In this document: in pieces, positions 32,273-40,975 of the stretch
Numbering within the stretch: position 1 is the first letter of the stretch
Layout: each line of letters opens with the position of its first letter
Assembly (NCBI GenBank): GCA_900551665.1
Contig: URWW01000010.1
Location: 1 to 51,912, forward strand
Length of the DNA stretch: 51,912 bases
Reading direction: 5' to 3'
Source: an uncultured Collinsella sp.
Lineage (GTDB): Bacteria; Actinomycetota; Coriobacteriia; Coriobacteriales; Coriobacteriaceae
Made by a program: the position numbers and the translations under genes
Notes under the pieces: model-generated
Databases searched by the model: none
What the model saw: the letters and a program-made list of their open reading frames with translations, nothing else
What the model was told of the DNA's origin: nothing

Positions 32273-33538
32273 ATGAACGATATCGCCGTATATGTTGAAG
32301 ATCTCGCCCGCGAGGCAAAGGCCGCCTCGCGTTCATTGGGATTTGCCTCCGACGAGGCCCGCATCGCCGCGGTGCGCGCCATGGCCGCCGCGCTTCGCCA
32401 ACGTGCGGACGAGGTTCTCGAGGCGAACGCCATCGATATGGACGCCGCGCGCGTCGCGGGTACGTCCGAGGGCTTGCTCGATCGCTTGCTGCTCACGCCG
32501 GAGCGCGTCGAGGGCATGGCGGCGGGCCTCGATATGCTCGCCGACCTGCCCGACCCCGTGGGGCGTGTGCTTGATAAACGCGACATCAGCGAGGGTGTTC
32601 ATCTGAGGCGCGTGAGCGTGCCTTTGGGGCTTGTCGCGATGGTGTACGAGGCACGTCCCAACGTGACCGCCGATGCCGCCGGCATCTGCATTCGCACGGG
32701 CAACGCCTGCATTTTGCGCGGGGGTTCCATCGCTCAGAACAGCTGTGTCGCAATCGCCCGCATCTTGGCGGATGCCGTCGAGGCGAGCGGATTCGACCGG
32801 GCGGCGGTTTCCATCATCGAGACGACCGATCGCGCTGCAACGGGGGCGCTCATGGCGCTGCGCGGCGTGGTGGACGTTCTGATTCCGCGCGGTGGTGCCG
32901 GCCTCATCCAGCGCTGCGTTCGCGAGAGCCTGGTGCCGGTTATCGAGACGGGCACGGGTAACTGTCACATCTACGTTCATGAGAGCGCCGATTTTGCCAA
33001 GGCCCGCGCGATTATCAAGAACGCCAAGACCCAACGCGTGGGCGTGTGCAATGCGTGCGAGTCCCTGCTTGTGGACGAGTCGATAGCCGACGCCTTCCTG
33101 CCCGAGGCGCTCTCCGAGCTTGGAGCCGCCGGTGTGGTGATCCACGGCGATGAGCGCGTCCGCGGCGTCGCCTTTGCCGGTGAGTTCGTCGACGCGACGG
33201 AAGAGGACTGGGGACGCGAGTATCTCGCGCTCGAGATCAGCGTGAAGGTCGTGGGCGGCATCGACGAGGCCATCGCGCATGTGAACCGCTACGGCACGGG
33301 CCACTCCGAGGCGATCGTCGCCGAGGACGAGGAGGCTTGCGAGCGCTTCTTGCGTGAGGTGGATGCCGCCGCCGTGTACGCGAATGCGAGCACGCGCTTT
33401 ACCGATGGTGGCGAGTTTGGCTTGGGTGCCGAGATTGGCATCTCGACTCAGAAGCTGCACGCCCGCGGCCCCTTCGCCGCCGAGGCCCTCACCACCTACA
33501 AGTACGAGCTTCGAGGCACGGGTCAGGTGCGCCCGTAA
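32273..33538 (+). CDS. proA: Gamma-glutamyl phosphate reductase
   Basis: This 421-aa protein reduces gamma-glutamyl phosphate to glutamate-5-semialdehyde in proline synthesis. It shows the aldehyde-dehydrogenase-like catalytic Cys in VGVCNACES, LIPRGGAGLIQ, EARPNVTADA, and the C-terminal FGLGAEIGISTQKLHARGP. The ATG at 32273 has GAGGAG upstream; a frame start at 32228 lies within repeat R5. It is the last gene of pncB-proB-proA, with a clear terminator. Confidence 0.95.
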   Translation: MNDIAVYVEDLAREAKAASRSLGFASDEARIAAVRAMAAALRQRADEVLEANAIDMDAARVAGTSEGLLDRLLLTPERVEGMAAGLDMLADLPDPVGRVLDKRDISEGVHLRRVSVPLGLVAMVYEARPNVTADAAGICIRTGNACILRGGSIAQNSCVAIARILADAVEASGFDRAAVSIIETTDRAATGALMALRGVVDVLIPRGGAGLIQRCVRESLVPVIETGTGNCHIYVHESADFAKARAIIKNAKTQRVGVCNACESLLVDESIADAFLPEALSELGAAGVVIHGDERVRGVAFAGEFVDATEEDWGREYLALEISVKVVGGIDEAIAHVNRYGTGHSEAIVAEDEEACERFLREVDAAAVYANASTRFTDGGEFGLGAEIGISTQKLHARGPFAAEALTTYKYELRGTGQVRP

Positions 33539-33572
33539 ACCTCAATTTACAATGACGGGCAAAGACGAAAGA

Positions 33573-33602
33573 CCTCGCGACCGGTATCGCGAGGCCTTTT
33601 TT
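33573..33602 (+). terminator. Terminator after proA
   Basis: CCTCGCGA / TCGCGAGG stem, CC, then TTTTTT. Confidence 0.9.
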
Positions 33603-33656
33603 GAGCGAGCGTTCGCATTAGCTTGAATCTGTGTCAGATCAGGCCCTGCGTCCCTC

Positions 33657-34256
33657 TTATTCGGCTTGGAACGTGTCGCGATCGGGGGCGAAGGACTGCA
33701 TGGCCTCGATGGTGCGCGCGAACAGCTCATCGAGCTCCCAGCCGAGCATCTCGGCGCCGGAGCGGATGACATCGCGCGAAACGCCGGCGGCGAAGCGCTT
33801 GTCCTTGAATTTCTTCTTGAGGGACTTTACGTTGAAGTCCATGACGCTCTTGGAGGGGCGCATGACCACGGCTGCGCCGATGAGGCCCGTGAGTTCCTCG
33901 GTGGCGAACAGGATCTTCTCCATCATCAGCTCTGGCTTGGGCAGCTCGGTGTTGTAATCGCTCGTGTGCGTCTGGATGGCGCGGATGAGCTCGGCGGAAC
34001 CACCGGCGGCCTCGATGTCTTTCGCTGCGTAGATGGTGTGGTTCATCGGGTCGTCGTCGTGCTCTTCCCAGTCGAGGTCGTGCAGCAGGCCGACGATGCC
34101 CCAGAACTCCTCGTTCTCGGGATCGTATTCACGCGCGAAGTAACGCATGGTCTGCTCGACCGTCTCGGCGTGCTCGATGTGGAACGGGTCCTTGTTGTGC
34201 TCGCTGAGCAGCTCGAATGCTGCCTCGCGGGTCATGCCGGCGTTGAGCTGTGCCAT
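33657..34256 (-). CDS. HD-domain phosphohydrolase-like protein
   Basis: This 199-aa protein has an HD-type metal-binding pattern: His residues in DPFHIEHAE, the HD dyad in GLLHDLDWEEH, and the later NHTIYA and IQTHTSDYN. It fits the small COG2316-like group of predicted HD hydrolases of unknown substrate, possibly nucleotides. The ATG at 34256 follows AGGAGG. It lies downstream of carD on the same strand, but a terminator-like hairpin and repeat R3 sit between them. Confidence 0.8.
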   Translation of the reverse strand: MAQLNAGMTREAAFELLSEHNKDPFHIEHAETVEQTMRYFAREYDPENEEFWGIVGLLHDLDWEEHDDDPMNHTIYAAKDIEAAGGSAELIRAIQTHTSDYNTELPKPELMMEKILFATEELTGLIGAAVVMRPSKSVMDFNVKSLKKKFKDKRFAAGVSRDVIRSGAEMLGWELDELFARTIEAMQSFAPDRDTFQAE

Positions 34257-34284
34257 GGTTCCTCCTAAAAAACGGCGGCGATTG

Positions 34285-34358
34285 CAAAAAAGGTGCCCGA
34301 GATCCCCGCCTTATGGCGCGCGTGCGCACCGTACCTACGGTCGGGGATCGGACACCTT
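34285..34358 (-). terminator. Long terminator on the minus strand after the CarD-like gene
   Basis: Read on the minus strand, AAGGTGTCCGATCCCCGACC pairs with a CGGGGATC...GGGCACCTT arm and is followed by TTTTTT (34285-34290). An additional inner GC-rich hairpin is present near 34315-34335. Stem 34290-34308 with 34342-34358. Confidence 0.75.
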
Positions 34359-34452
34359 GATTCCCCCATCCGGTGAAGGGGGGAGGCTTGCTGTATCACA
34401 CTATAGCACGATGGAGTGGGAGCTTTACCGTTGTGTTGCACCTCGATTTCGC

Positions 34453-34485
34453 GCCTCAATTTGGGGACTGTCCCTAAATTGAGGC
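34453..34485. repeat. GGGGAC-core hairpin repeat, copy R3
   Basis: GCCTCAATTT (34453-34462) and AAATTGAGGC (34476-34485) form a perfect 10-bp stem around the 13-nt apex GGGGACTGTCCCT, itself partly self-complementary. It has the same architecture as R1 with compensatory stem changes. It lies 10 bp after the carD-like stop. Confidence 0.8.
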
Positions 34486-34495
34486 GGGGTGCCGA

Positions 34496-35005
34496 TCAGT
34501 TGAGCGCCGGGATTTCGCCCGCTTGGATGATAGCCTCCTTGAATCGCTCTTCGACGGCGTCTTCGTCGGCTCCGAGGGCGACGGAGAGTTCTTCGAGCGT
34601 GCGGCGGCGCGCCTCCTTGAGCATGCGGGAGTAGTAGCTGCTCGGTTTCTTTCCGTGGGCTTCCGCCTCTGCGATGCGGTGACGCATGGTCTTTGCAACG
34701 CGCACCGTCTCGGGAGCTCCGAGTTTGAGCTGTTGCTTGAAATGGGTTTCCTCGAGTGCGCTGTTGCGTTCGGTAAATGAATCGACCGTCAGGTCGGCAT
34801 AGGAGTCGATGAGGTCTTCGGCGTCCTCGCGCGAGATGATTGCATGGAGGCGGCTCTGCTGGGCAAGGGGATACATGAGATGGGTTTCCGCGTGGCCGGA
34901 TTTGGCGCGGAGCAAAATCATGGGGCGCGCGGCGTCCTCGGTGAATCCGGTGACCGTGCAGACTCCTTGGCCGGGGTGAATAACGTGCTGTCCGATTTCA
35001 AACAT
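34496..35005 (-). CDS. carD: CarD/CdnL-type RNA polymerase-interacting regulator
   Basis: This 169-aa protein has an N-terminal CarD/TRCF RNA-polymerase-interaction domain (FEIGQHVIHPGQGVCTVTGF, YPLAQQSRLHAIIS) and an alpha-helical C-terminal domain (about 70-160; RTLEELSVALGADEDAVEER). Family knowledge: CarD stabilises the open promoter complex, notably at rRNA promoters. The ATG at 35005 follows GGAGG. It is divergent from argS across 323 bp. Confidence 0.88.
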   Translation of the reverse strand: MFEIGQHVIHPGQGVCTVTGFTEDAARPMILLRAKSGHAETHLMYPLAQQSRLHAIISREDAEDLIDSYADLTVDSFTERNSALEETHFKQQLKLGAPETVRVAKTMRHRIAEAEAHGKKPSSYYSRMLKEARRRTLEELSVALGADEDAVEERFKEAIIQAGEIPALN

Positions 35006-35328
35006 GCTTCCTCCAAATGAATACGCGATACGCTCAGTAATTACAATAATAGCATGTTTATATGGGAAAACCTACAGATGTCTCATTACAGAACGTGAAT
35101 AACGATGTATACGGTATTGGAAAAATGCCTGAAGGAGCCATTCTCGCAATTTAAATTCCGTATCTTTCTATGCGTTTTTCTGTAGATTTGAACTCGGAAA
35201 AAGCGGGCTATCGCATGTTTTCGGGGATTTCACGCCCCTAAGCTGCTGCACTGTGCTAGAGTACAGTGCGTCTGTACGTGAGCCCTGCGAGAAGGACATC
35301 TCAGGGCCATAGGATGAGGAGGACCTCT
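35006..35328. other. AT-richer divergent promoter region between carD and argS
   Basis: No gene is supported. The first half is clearly AT-rich against the surrounding DNA. A perfect palindrome, GCACTGT-8 nt-ACAGTGC (35248-35254 with 35263-35269), lies 60 nt before the argS start and contains a -10-like TAGAGT. No T-box signature was found despite the downstream aminoacyl-tRNA synthetase gene. Confidence 0.45.
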
Positions 35329-37182
35329 ATGCCGGAGAAGATTGAAGAGTTGGTGCGCACTGCCCTCACCGCCGCTCAGGAGGCTGGCGACCTGCCCGCG
35401 TTCGAGCTCGAGGATTGTGGCATGGAGCGACCGGCTGACACTTCTCACGGTGAGTGGACCTCCACTTGCGCGATGAAGTCTGCCAAGCTGGCCCATTGCG
35501 CACCTAAGAAGATCGCCGACGCCATCGTGGCCCACATGCCTGAGAGCGCCGAGATCGCCAAGGTCGAGGTCGCGGGCCCCGGCTTCATCAACTTCTACCT
35601 GAACGCCGCCGCCAACAACGCCATCCTGGACGTCGCTCGCAAGGAGGGCATGGACTTTGCCAAGTCCAACGTCGGCCAGGGCCTGAAGACCCAGGTCGAG
35701 TTCGTTTCCGCCAACCCCGTCGGTCCGATGCATGTCGGCCACGGCCGTTGGGCCGCGCTCGGCGACTCCCTTTGCCGCGTCATGAGCCACGCCGGTTATG
35801 ACATCCAGCGCGAGTTCTACATCAACGACCACGGTTCCCAGATGGACGTGTTCGGCAACTCCATCTCTTATCGCTACATGCAGCTCATCGAGATCATGGA
35901 GAAGGAGGGCCTCGATATCGACGGCGCTCGCGACTTCCTGGCTCAGGACCGCGACAACTTCGTTCAGGATGAGGCCGACGAGCACCTGGATTCCCATCCC
36001 TACATGGACGCCTTCACCGAGGGCCTGGGTGGCAACGCTTACGGCGGCACCTACATCATCGACGAGGCCGCTGCCTTCTATAAGAAGGACGGCGACAAGT
36101 GGGCCCACGTCACGGACGAGGAGCGCATGCTCTACTTCCGTGAGGAGGGCTACGCCAAGATGGTCGAGAACATGCGTCAGCTGTGCCACGACGTCCGCTG
36201 CGACTTTGACAAGTGGTTCTCCGAGCGCACCGTCTACATCAAGGACACCGAGGGCGAGCACGCCGGCACCTCCGCCGTCGACCGCGCCTTCGCCAAGCTC
36301 GACGAGATGGGCTATCTCTACAACAAGGACGGCGCCCTGTGGTTCCGTTCCACCGATCTGGGCGACGACAAGGACCGCGTTCTGGTCAAGGCCAATGGTG
36401 AGTACACCTACTTCGCCTCCGACGTTGCCTATCACTGGGATAAGTTCCAGCGCGTCGACCATGTCATCGACATCTGGGGCTGCGACCACCACGGTTACAT
36501 CAACCGCGTGCGCTGTGTTTGCGACGCCCTGGGTTACCCCGGCCAGTTCGAGGTCCTGCTCGGCCAGTTCGTGAACCTGCTCCGCAACGGCAAGCCGATC
36601 CGCATGTCCAAGCGCAAGGGCACCATGGTCACCTTCCAGGAGCTCGTTGACGAGGTCGGCGCCGATGCCACTCGTTACACCCTGATCTCCCGTTCTTCCA
36701 ACCAGGCCATCGACTTCGATATCGAGGCCGTCAAGGAGAAGAGCCAGAACAACCCCGTGTACTACGTGCAGTATGCTCACGCCCGCATCTGCTCCATCCT
36801 GCGCAAGGCCGCTGGTGTCACGCCGGAGGAGGCCGCTGAGATGGGTATGGACGCCGTGGCCGCCAAGGCCATCGGCGAGAACGTCGATTATGCGCTGCTG
36901 ACCGATCCCACCGAGCTTGCGCTCTCCCGTAAGATCTCCGAGCTTGAGGACCTCATCGCCAGCTGCGCCCGCGACCGCGCGCCCTTCCGCCTCACCCACT
37001 TCGCCGAGGAGCTGGCCGCCGGCTTCCACAGCTTCTATCAGGCCTGTCAGGTCCTGCCGAGCGAGGGTCGTCCGGTCGACGCCGAGCTGTCCCGCGCACG
37101 TCTGGCCGCCTGCGACGCCGTTCGCTCTGTGCTCGAGCTGGTGCTGAGCCTTATCGGTGTTTCCGCGCCCACCACGATGTAA
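35329..37182 (+). CDS. argS: Arginyl-tRNA synthetase
   Basis: This 617-aa class Ia synthetase charges tRNA-Arg. An N-terminal Add-1 domain (about 1-110) precedes the HIGH-like motif HVGH in NPVGPMHVGHGRWAALGD (about residue 135). A KMSKS-like MSKRKG lies in the second half, and a C-terminal DALR anticodon-binding domain (about 490-617) ends the protein. It has the YFASDVAYHWDKF segment typical of ArgRS. The ATG at 35329 follows GAGGAGGA; the earlier in-frame ATG at 35266 overlaps the palindromic promoter region. It is monocistronic with a strong terminator. Confidence 0.97.
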   Translation: MPEKIEELVRTALTAAQEAGDLPAFELEDCGMERPADTSHGEWTSTCAMKSAKLAHCAPKKIADAIVAHMPESAEIAKVEVAGPGFINFYLNAAANNAILDVARKEGMDFAKSNVGQGLKTQVEFVSANPVGPMHVGHGRWAALGDSLCRVMSHAGYDIQREFYINDHGSQMDVFGNSISYRYMQLIEIMEKEGLDIDGARDFLAQDRDNFVQDEADEHLDSHPYMDAFTEGLGGNAYGGTYIIDEAAAFYKKDGDKWAHVTDEERMLYFREEGYAKMVENMRQLCHDVRCDFDKWFSERTVYIKDTEGEHAGTSAVDRAFAKLDEMGYLYNKDGALWFRSTDLGDDKDRVLVKANGEYTYFASDVAYHWDKFQRVDHVIDIWGCDHHGYINRVRCVCDALGYPGQFEVLLGQFVNLLRNGKPIRMSKRKGTMVTFQELVDEVGADATRYTLISRSSNQAIDFDIEAVKEKSQNNPVYYVQYAHARICSILRKAAGVTPEEAAEMGMDAVAAKAIGENVDYALLTDPTELALSRKISELEDLIASCARDRAPFRLTHFAEELAAGFHSFYQACQVLPSEGRPVDAELSRARLAACDAVRSVLELVLSLIGVSAPTTM

Positions 37183-37213
37183 ATCGGCGTTTGCGCTGAC
37201 TCCCAATCGAATG

Positions 37214-37248
37214 AAAATGCCCGGATGCCTCTGCGTCCGGGCATTTTT
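37214..37248 (+). terminator. Terminator after argS
   Basis: AAAATGCCCGGATGC / GCGTCCGGGCATTTTT stem-loop with T-run. Confidence 0.9.
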
Positions 37249-37390
37249 CTATGCCGAACGGTTGCAATGTGGTATATTCAACCCAGCGCGACCTGCGCTT
37301 TCAATTTCCTTACCTACATTTCCAAACAAGTGATATACCGGCGCGTATCGACGCCGTGCTTGTACTAACGCGAGAAGAAAGTAGAACCGC

Positions 37391-39775
37391 GTGTCTGAAG
37401 AAGCGAATATCGAGAAGGCTCCGAATAGGGACGATCGTGCGCCTGAGGTTGCGCCTACCCCCGTGGTCGATGCTCCCGGCACCCGAGAGGCGAGCGCGCC
37501 CGTCAAGGCTCGTGCCGCCCAGGCCGAAGTTGCCTCTGAGCCCGTGGTAGCTTCGGCTGCTCAGGAGCCTGAGACAAAGCCCAAGCGCCGTACCCGTAAG
37601 ACGGCTGGTTCAGCTGCCGCACCCGCAGCGCCCCGTCGTCGGGCCCGTGCCGCCGCGGAGGCTGACGATGCAGAGGCGCCGGCCAAACGGCGTACCCGCA
37701 AATCCAAGGATGCCGCCGGGGACGCCGAGGCTCCCGCGGCAACCGCGGAGGTCATGCAGGCCCGCGCCCTCGCGCAGATCAGCCAGGCCTCCGTCGTCCG
37801 CAGGCAGCGCCGCGCCGCTGAGCGTGCGGCAGAGGTGCTTTCCGCTGCCGAGCCGGCTGTGGATGCGCAGGAAGTCAAGGTGGAGGCACCGTTGGTCGAT
37901 CCCGCGCTGCGTCCGCACCGTCGCGGCCGCAAGCCGAAGGCGTACGTTGAGGCTGAGAAGGCCGCCGCTGCTGCCCTGGCAGCTCAGCAGGCTGCTTTGA
38001 TGGCGGCTCGCGACGAGTCGAAGGCGGCCGGGCCTGCGGAGAAGGATTCTCAGAAGTCCGATCTCGAGCCGGGCATTCAGGCGGAGAGGATCGAGGACGC
38101 TTCCGTCGAATCCGCGCAGCCCGCCCCCGCCGCATCTGCCGAGGAGGCCTCTGAAAAAGAGGCCAAGGTCAAGAGGGACGCCCGTCCCGGACGCGCCTCC
38201 CGTGCGAGGAAGGCGGTGCGTGAAGACGCTCCCAAGTCGGGTGTTGAGGAGGATGGTTCCAAGCCCAAAAGCGAGGAGGCGCCCGATACGGCCGACCAGC
38301 CTGCGGATAAGGCTGAGGTGAAGGCCGAGACGAAGGTCGAGGAGAAGCCTTCCGGCAAGCAATCCCGTCGCAACCACAAGGATCGCCGCGACGCCGAGCG
38401 TGCCGAGGGCCCGTCTTCCAAGGCCGATGCCCGTCGCGAGCGTCGTGAGCGCCAGAAGGAGAACCGCAAGCAGCGCAACAACCGCTTTGCCCCGACCGAG
38501 CCCTCGCTCACGCGCGAGGAGCTCACGGCCATGAAGGTCGCCGAGCTTCGCGAGAAGGCCCGCTCCCTCGAACTCGACCCGACGGGCGCCAAAAAGGCCG
38601 ACCTGGTCGAAATGATCTATGCAGCCGCCGCCCGCGCCGAGGGATTCCGCGATATCGAGGGTATTCTCGACATGGATAACCAGGGATTCGGCTACATTCG
38701 CGCGCACGGCTATATGCCCAGCCGCGACGACGCGTTCGTCCCCGCGCAGATGATTCGCGCCGCAGGGCTTCGCGCCGGCGACTTGGTTGCCGGTACGCTG
38801 CGCCCGATGCGCGCCAACGATAAGCTTCCGGGACTCGCCAAGCTTCGTTCGGTCAACGGCCTCGAGCCCGAGCAGATCAAGCATCGTCCCAAGTTCGCCG
38901 ATCTCACGCCGATCTATCCCAACGAGCCGCTCAAGATGGAGCATGGCAAGGACTCGATTACGGGCCGCGCGATCGACATCGTGAGCCCCATCGGCAAGGG
39001 CCAGCGTGGCTTGATCGTCTCGCCTCCCAAGGCGGGCAAGACCACGATCTTGAAGAAGATCTGCCAGTCGATCTCGATCAACAACCCCGAGGTGCATCTC
39101 ATCTGCCTGCTGGTCGACGAGCGTCCCGAGGAGGTCACCGATATGCAGCGCTCCATTAAGGGCGATGTGGTGGCTTCGACCTTCGACATGCCTGCCGACA
39201 ACCATACGCGCGTCTCGGAGCTCGTGATCGAGCGCGCCAAGCGCATCGTCGAGCTCGGTGGCGACGTTGTGGTGGTGCTCGACTCCATCACCCGTCTCGC
39301 CCGCGCGTACAATCTTGCCGCGCCTGCATCGGGTCGCATTCTCTCCGGTGGCGTTGATTCTGCCGCCCTGTATCCGCCCAAGCGCTTCCTGGGCGCCGCG
39401 CGCAATATCGAGAACGGCGGTTCGCTCACGATTCTGGCCTCTGCGCTCGTGGACACCGGTTCCAAGATGGACGAAGTGATCTTCGAGGAGTTCAAGGGCA
39501 CTGGCAATATGGAACTCAAGCTCGACCGCGACCTCGCCGATCGCCGCATTTTCCCGGCCATCGATCCGGTTGCCTCGGGTACGCGCAACGAGGATTTGCT
39601 GGTCGACGAGCAGATGCGTCCGTTCATGTGGGGCATCCGCCGCATCCTCGCCGGTATGAACAATACGGAGCGCGCCGCGGCATCCTTCATCAAGGGGCTC
39701 AAGGGCACGAACTCCAACCAGGATTTCCTGATTCGCACGGCCAAGAAGGCCGCCGATCATCCCGAGGCGCTGTAG
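37391..39775 (+). CDS. rho: Transcription termination factor Rho with a ~370-residue disordered N-terminal extension
   Basis: This 794-aa protein is nearly twice E. coli Rho (419 aa). Residues 1 to about 370 are low-complexity, rich in Ala, Lys, Arg and Glu, with repeated basic patches (PKRRTRKTAG, AKRRTRKSK, RRERRERQKENRKQRNNR). The conserved Rho follows: Rho_N (about 372-410; TAMKVAELREKARSLEL), the RNA-binding cold-shock domain (about 415-480; NQGFGYIRAHGYMPS), Walker A PPKAGKTT (about 545), Walker B VVVLDSITRLARAYN, and ARNIENGGSLTILASALV with the Q/R loops. The GTG at 37391 fits an AGAAGAAAG SD. Family knowledge: actinobacterial Rho often carries such insertions, which can add RNA affinity or drive condensates. 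Confidence 0.95.
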   Translation: MSEEANIEKAPNRDDRAPEVAPTPVVDAPGTREASAPVKARAAQAEVASEPVVASAAQEPETKPKRRTRKTAGSAAAPAAPRRRARAAAEADDAEAPAKRRTRKSKDAAGDAEAPAATAEVMQARALAQISQASVVRRQRRAAERAAEVLSAAEPAVDAQEVKVEAPLVDPALRPHRRGRKPKAYVEAEKAAAAALAAQQAALMAARDESKAAGPAEKDSQKSDLEPGIQAERIEDASVESAQPAPAASAEEASEKEAKVKRDARPGRASRARKAVREDAPKSGVEEDGSKPKSEEAPDTADQPADKAEVKAETKVEEKPSGKQSRRNHKDRRDAERAEGPSSKADARRERRERQKENRKQRNNRFAPTEPSLTREELTAMKVAELREKARSLELDPTGAKKADLVEMIYAAAARAEGFRDIEGILDMDNQGFGYIRAHGYMPSRDDAFVPAQMIRAAGLRAGDLVAGTLRPMRANDKLPGLAKLRSVNGLEPEQIKHRPKFADLTPIYPNEPLKMEHGKDSITGRAIDIVSPIGKGQRGLIVSPPKAGKTTILKKICQSISINNPEVHLICLLVDERPEEVTDMQRSIKGDVVASTFDMPADNHTRVSELVIERAKRIVELGGDVVVVLDSITRLARAYNLAAPASGRILSGGVDSAALYPPKRFLGAARNIENGGSLTILASALVDTGSKMDEVIFEEFKGTGNMELKLDRDLADRRIFPAIDPVASGTRNEDLLVDEQMRPFMWGIRRILAGMNNTERAAASFIKGLKGTNSNQDFLIRTAKKAADHPEAL

Positions 39776-39801
39776 AGATAGCCGCCCAACCCGTCACAAT
39801 G

Positions 39802-39845
39802 AAAATCCTCCTTGCCGTTTGCATGTGGGCAAGGAGGATTTTTTG
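39802..39845. terminator. Bidirectional terminator between rho and the SDR gene
   Basis: AAAATCCTCCTTGCC (39802-39816) and GGCAAGGAGGATTTT (39828-39842) form a perfect 15-bp stem followed by further T. Confidence 0.9.
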
Positions 39846-39880
39846 TTCGATTCGTCGCGCGTTTGGGTGCGGCGCTGCGT

Positions 39881-40657
39881 TTAGAGGATTCCCAGGGCGC
39901 GCTCGACGGCCAATGCCGCCTTGTAGGGGAGGATGCGCGACGCCGCGTAATAGGCCTTCATATCGAGGGAGGGGATGCAGAGATCCTTTCCACGGTTGCT
40001 GGCGCGCAGGGCCGACTTGGCGACATCCTCGGCGCGCTCGAATCCGATGGCGCACATGGCGTTCGCAGCTGCCTGATCGCCGGGCTGATCCAGGAATTCG
40101 GTGTGCATGAATTTGGGGCACAGAGCGGTTACGTGGATGTCGGCTTCTCCCAGCTCGGCGTTGAGCGAGCGGGACAGGTCGAGGATGAAGCGCTTTGCCG
40201 CCGAATAGACGGCGAGCTTGGGCTGCGGGAGGAACGCCGCCACGCTTGCGACGTTGATGATGCGCGAGCCCGCGCGGTAATAGGGGAGTGTGCGGTAGAT
40301 CAGCTCGACTGGGGCGACCATGAGCAGCTTTGCCATGCTTGCCCCATCCTTGGGCCTTTGCGCGGCGATCGGCCCAAACGTTCCAAAGCCCGCATTGTTG
40401 ATGAGCAGTGCGACTTCGGCGGTCGGGGTCTCGGAGAGGGCCCCATCGATCACATCGAACGAGGCGGGGTCGGTCAGGTCCAGGCAGAAGGGGCGCACGG
40501 GCGTGTCACAGGTGCGGCGTAGGGCCTCGAGCCGATCGGCTCGGCGGGCGACGACCCAAATCTCATCGAGCTTCCCGGCTGCGCCGGCATCCAGCTGCTT
40601 GACGAACTCGCGACCGAGGCCCGAACTCGCCCCCGTGACGATGGCGATGCGTGTCAT
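39881..40657 (-). CDS. Short-chain dehydrogenase/reductase
   Basis: This 258-aa classical SDR has the cofactor motif TGASSGLGREF, NNAGFG, and the catalytic Ser (NVASVAAF) and YSAAK (Tyr-Lys pair). The substrate is unknown; a C-terminal IPSLDMKAYYAASRILPYKA stretch resembles SDRs acting on lipid-like substrates, but this is weak. The ATG at 40657 follows AAAGGAG; the frame extends further upstream without homology. It is monocistronic and divergent from the 40.98-kb gene. Confidence 0.88.
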   Translation of the reverse strand: MTRIAIVTGASSGLGREFVKQLDAGAAGKLDEIWVVARRADRLEALRRTCDTPVRPFCLDLTDPASFDVIDGALSETPTAEVALLINNAGFGTFGPIAAQRPKDGASMAKLLMVAPVELIYRTLPYYRAGSRIINVASVAAFLPQPKLAVYSAAKRFILDLSRSLNAELGEADIHVTALCPKFMHTEFLDQPGDQAAANAMCAIGFERAEDVAKSALRASNRGKDLCIPSLDMKAYYAASRILPYKAALAVERALGIL

Positions 40658-40975
40658 GCTCGCTCCTTTACTCAAACGATCCGTTTGCGGATAAGACGGA
40701 ATGCTGAAGTACTTGTTCCCTAAAGTCCCCGTTTGCAACAGATGGTCCGATTCGTCGCCGTCGGCGGTTGATACTTGCAAATACCTGGGAGTTCTCTTTA
40801 TAATGCAACGAAGATCGCGACGGAAAACGCAGATGAAACGCACTACCAACCGTTGTCGGGGTCAGTCCCCGCGCGCCACACTTCATCTTTTCCATCCGAC
40901 TGATTGCGAACCGGTGCATCCGCGCCGGTCATCGTTGTTTAGAGCACGTTTGCGAGGGTGACGAAGGAGCGCGTC
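40658..40975. other. Divergent intergenic region, no gene
   Basis: It holds a possible diverged member of the GGGGAC family: GGGGTCAGTCCCC (40858-40870), a 4-bp G/C stem that reads GGGGACTGACCCC on the minus strand. Flanking stem arms are not convincing. TTTATAAT (40797-40804) may be a plus-strand -10. Nothing else is supported. Confidence 0.4.
40858..40870. repeat. Possible GGGGAC-family core, copy R7
   Basis: Short G4/C4 palindrome whose minus-strand reading, GGGGACTGACCCC, resembles the R3 apex GGGGACTGTCCCT. The outer AATT-type arms are absent. Confidence 0.3.

Noticed and set aside
35006..35328. T-box leader upstream of argS
   Set aside because: The conserved T-box bulge sequence and specifier stem could not be found.
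35230..37206. 658-aa open frame antisense to argS
   Set aside because: Shadow of argS; Val/Gly/Asp-rich with no motif.
37610..39760. 716-aa open frame antisense to rho
   Set aside because: Low-complexity translation that mirrors rho exactly; no SD and no domain.
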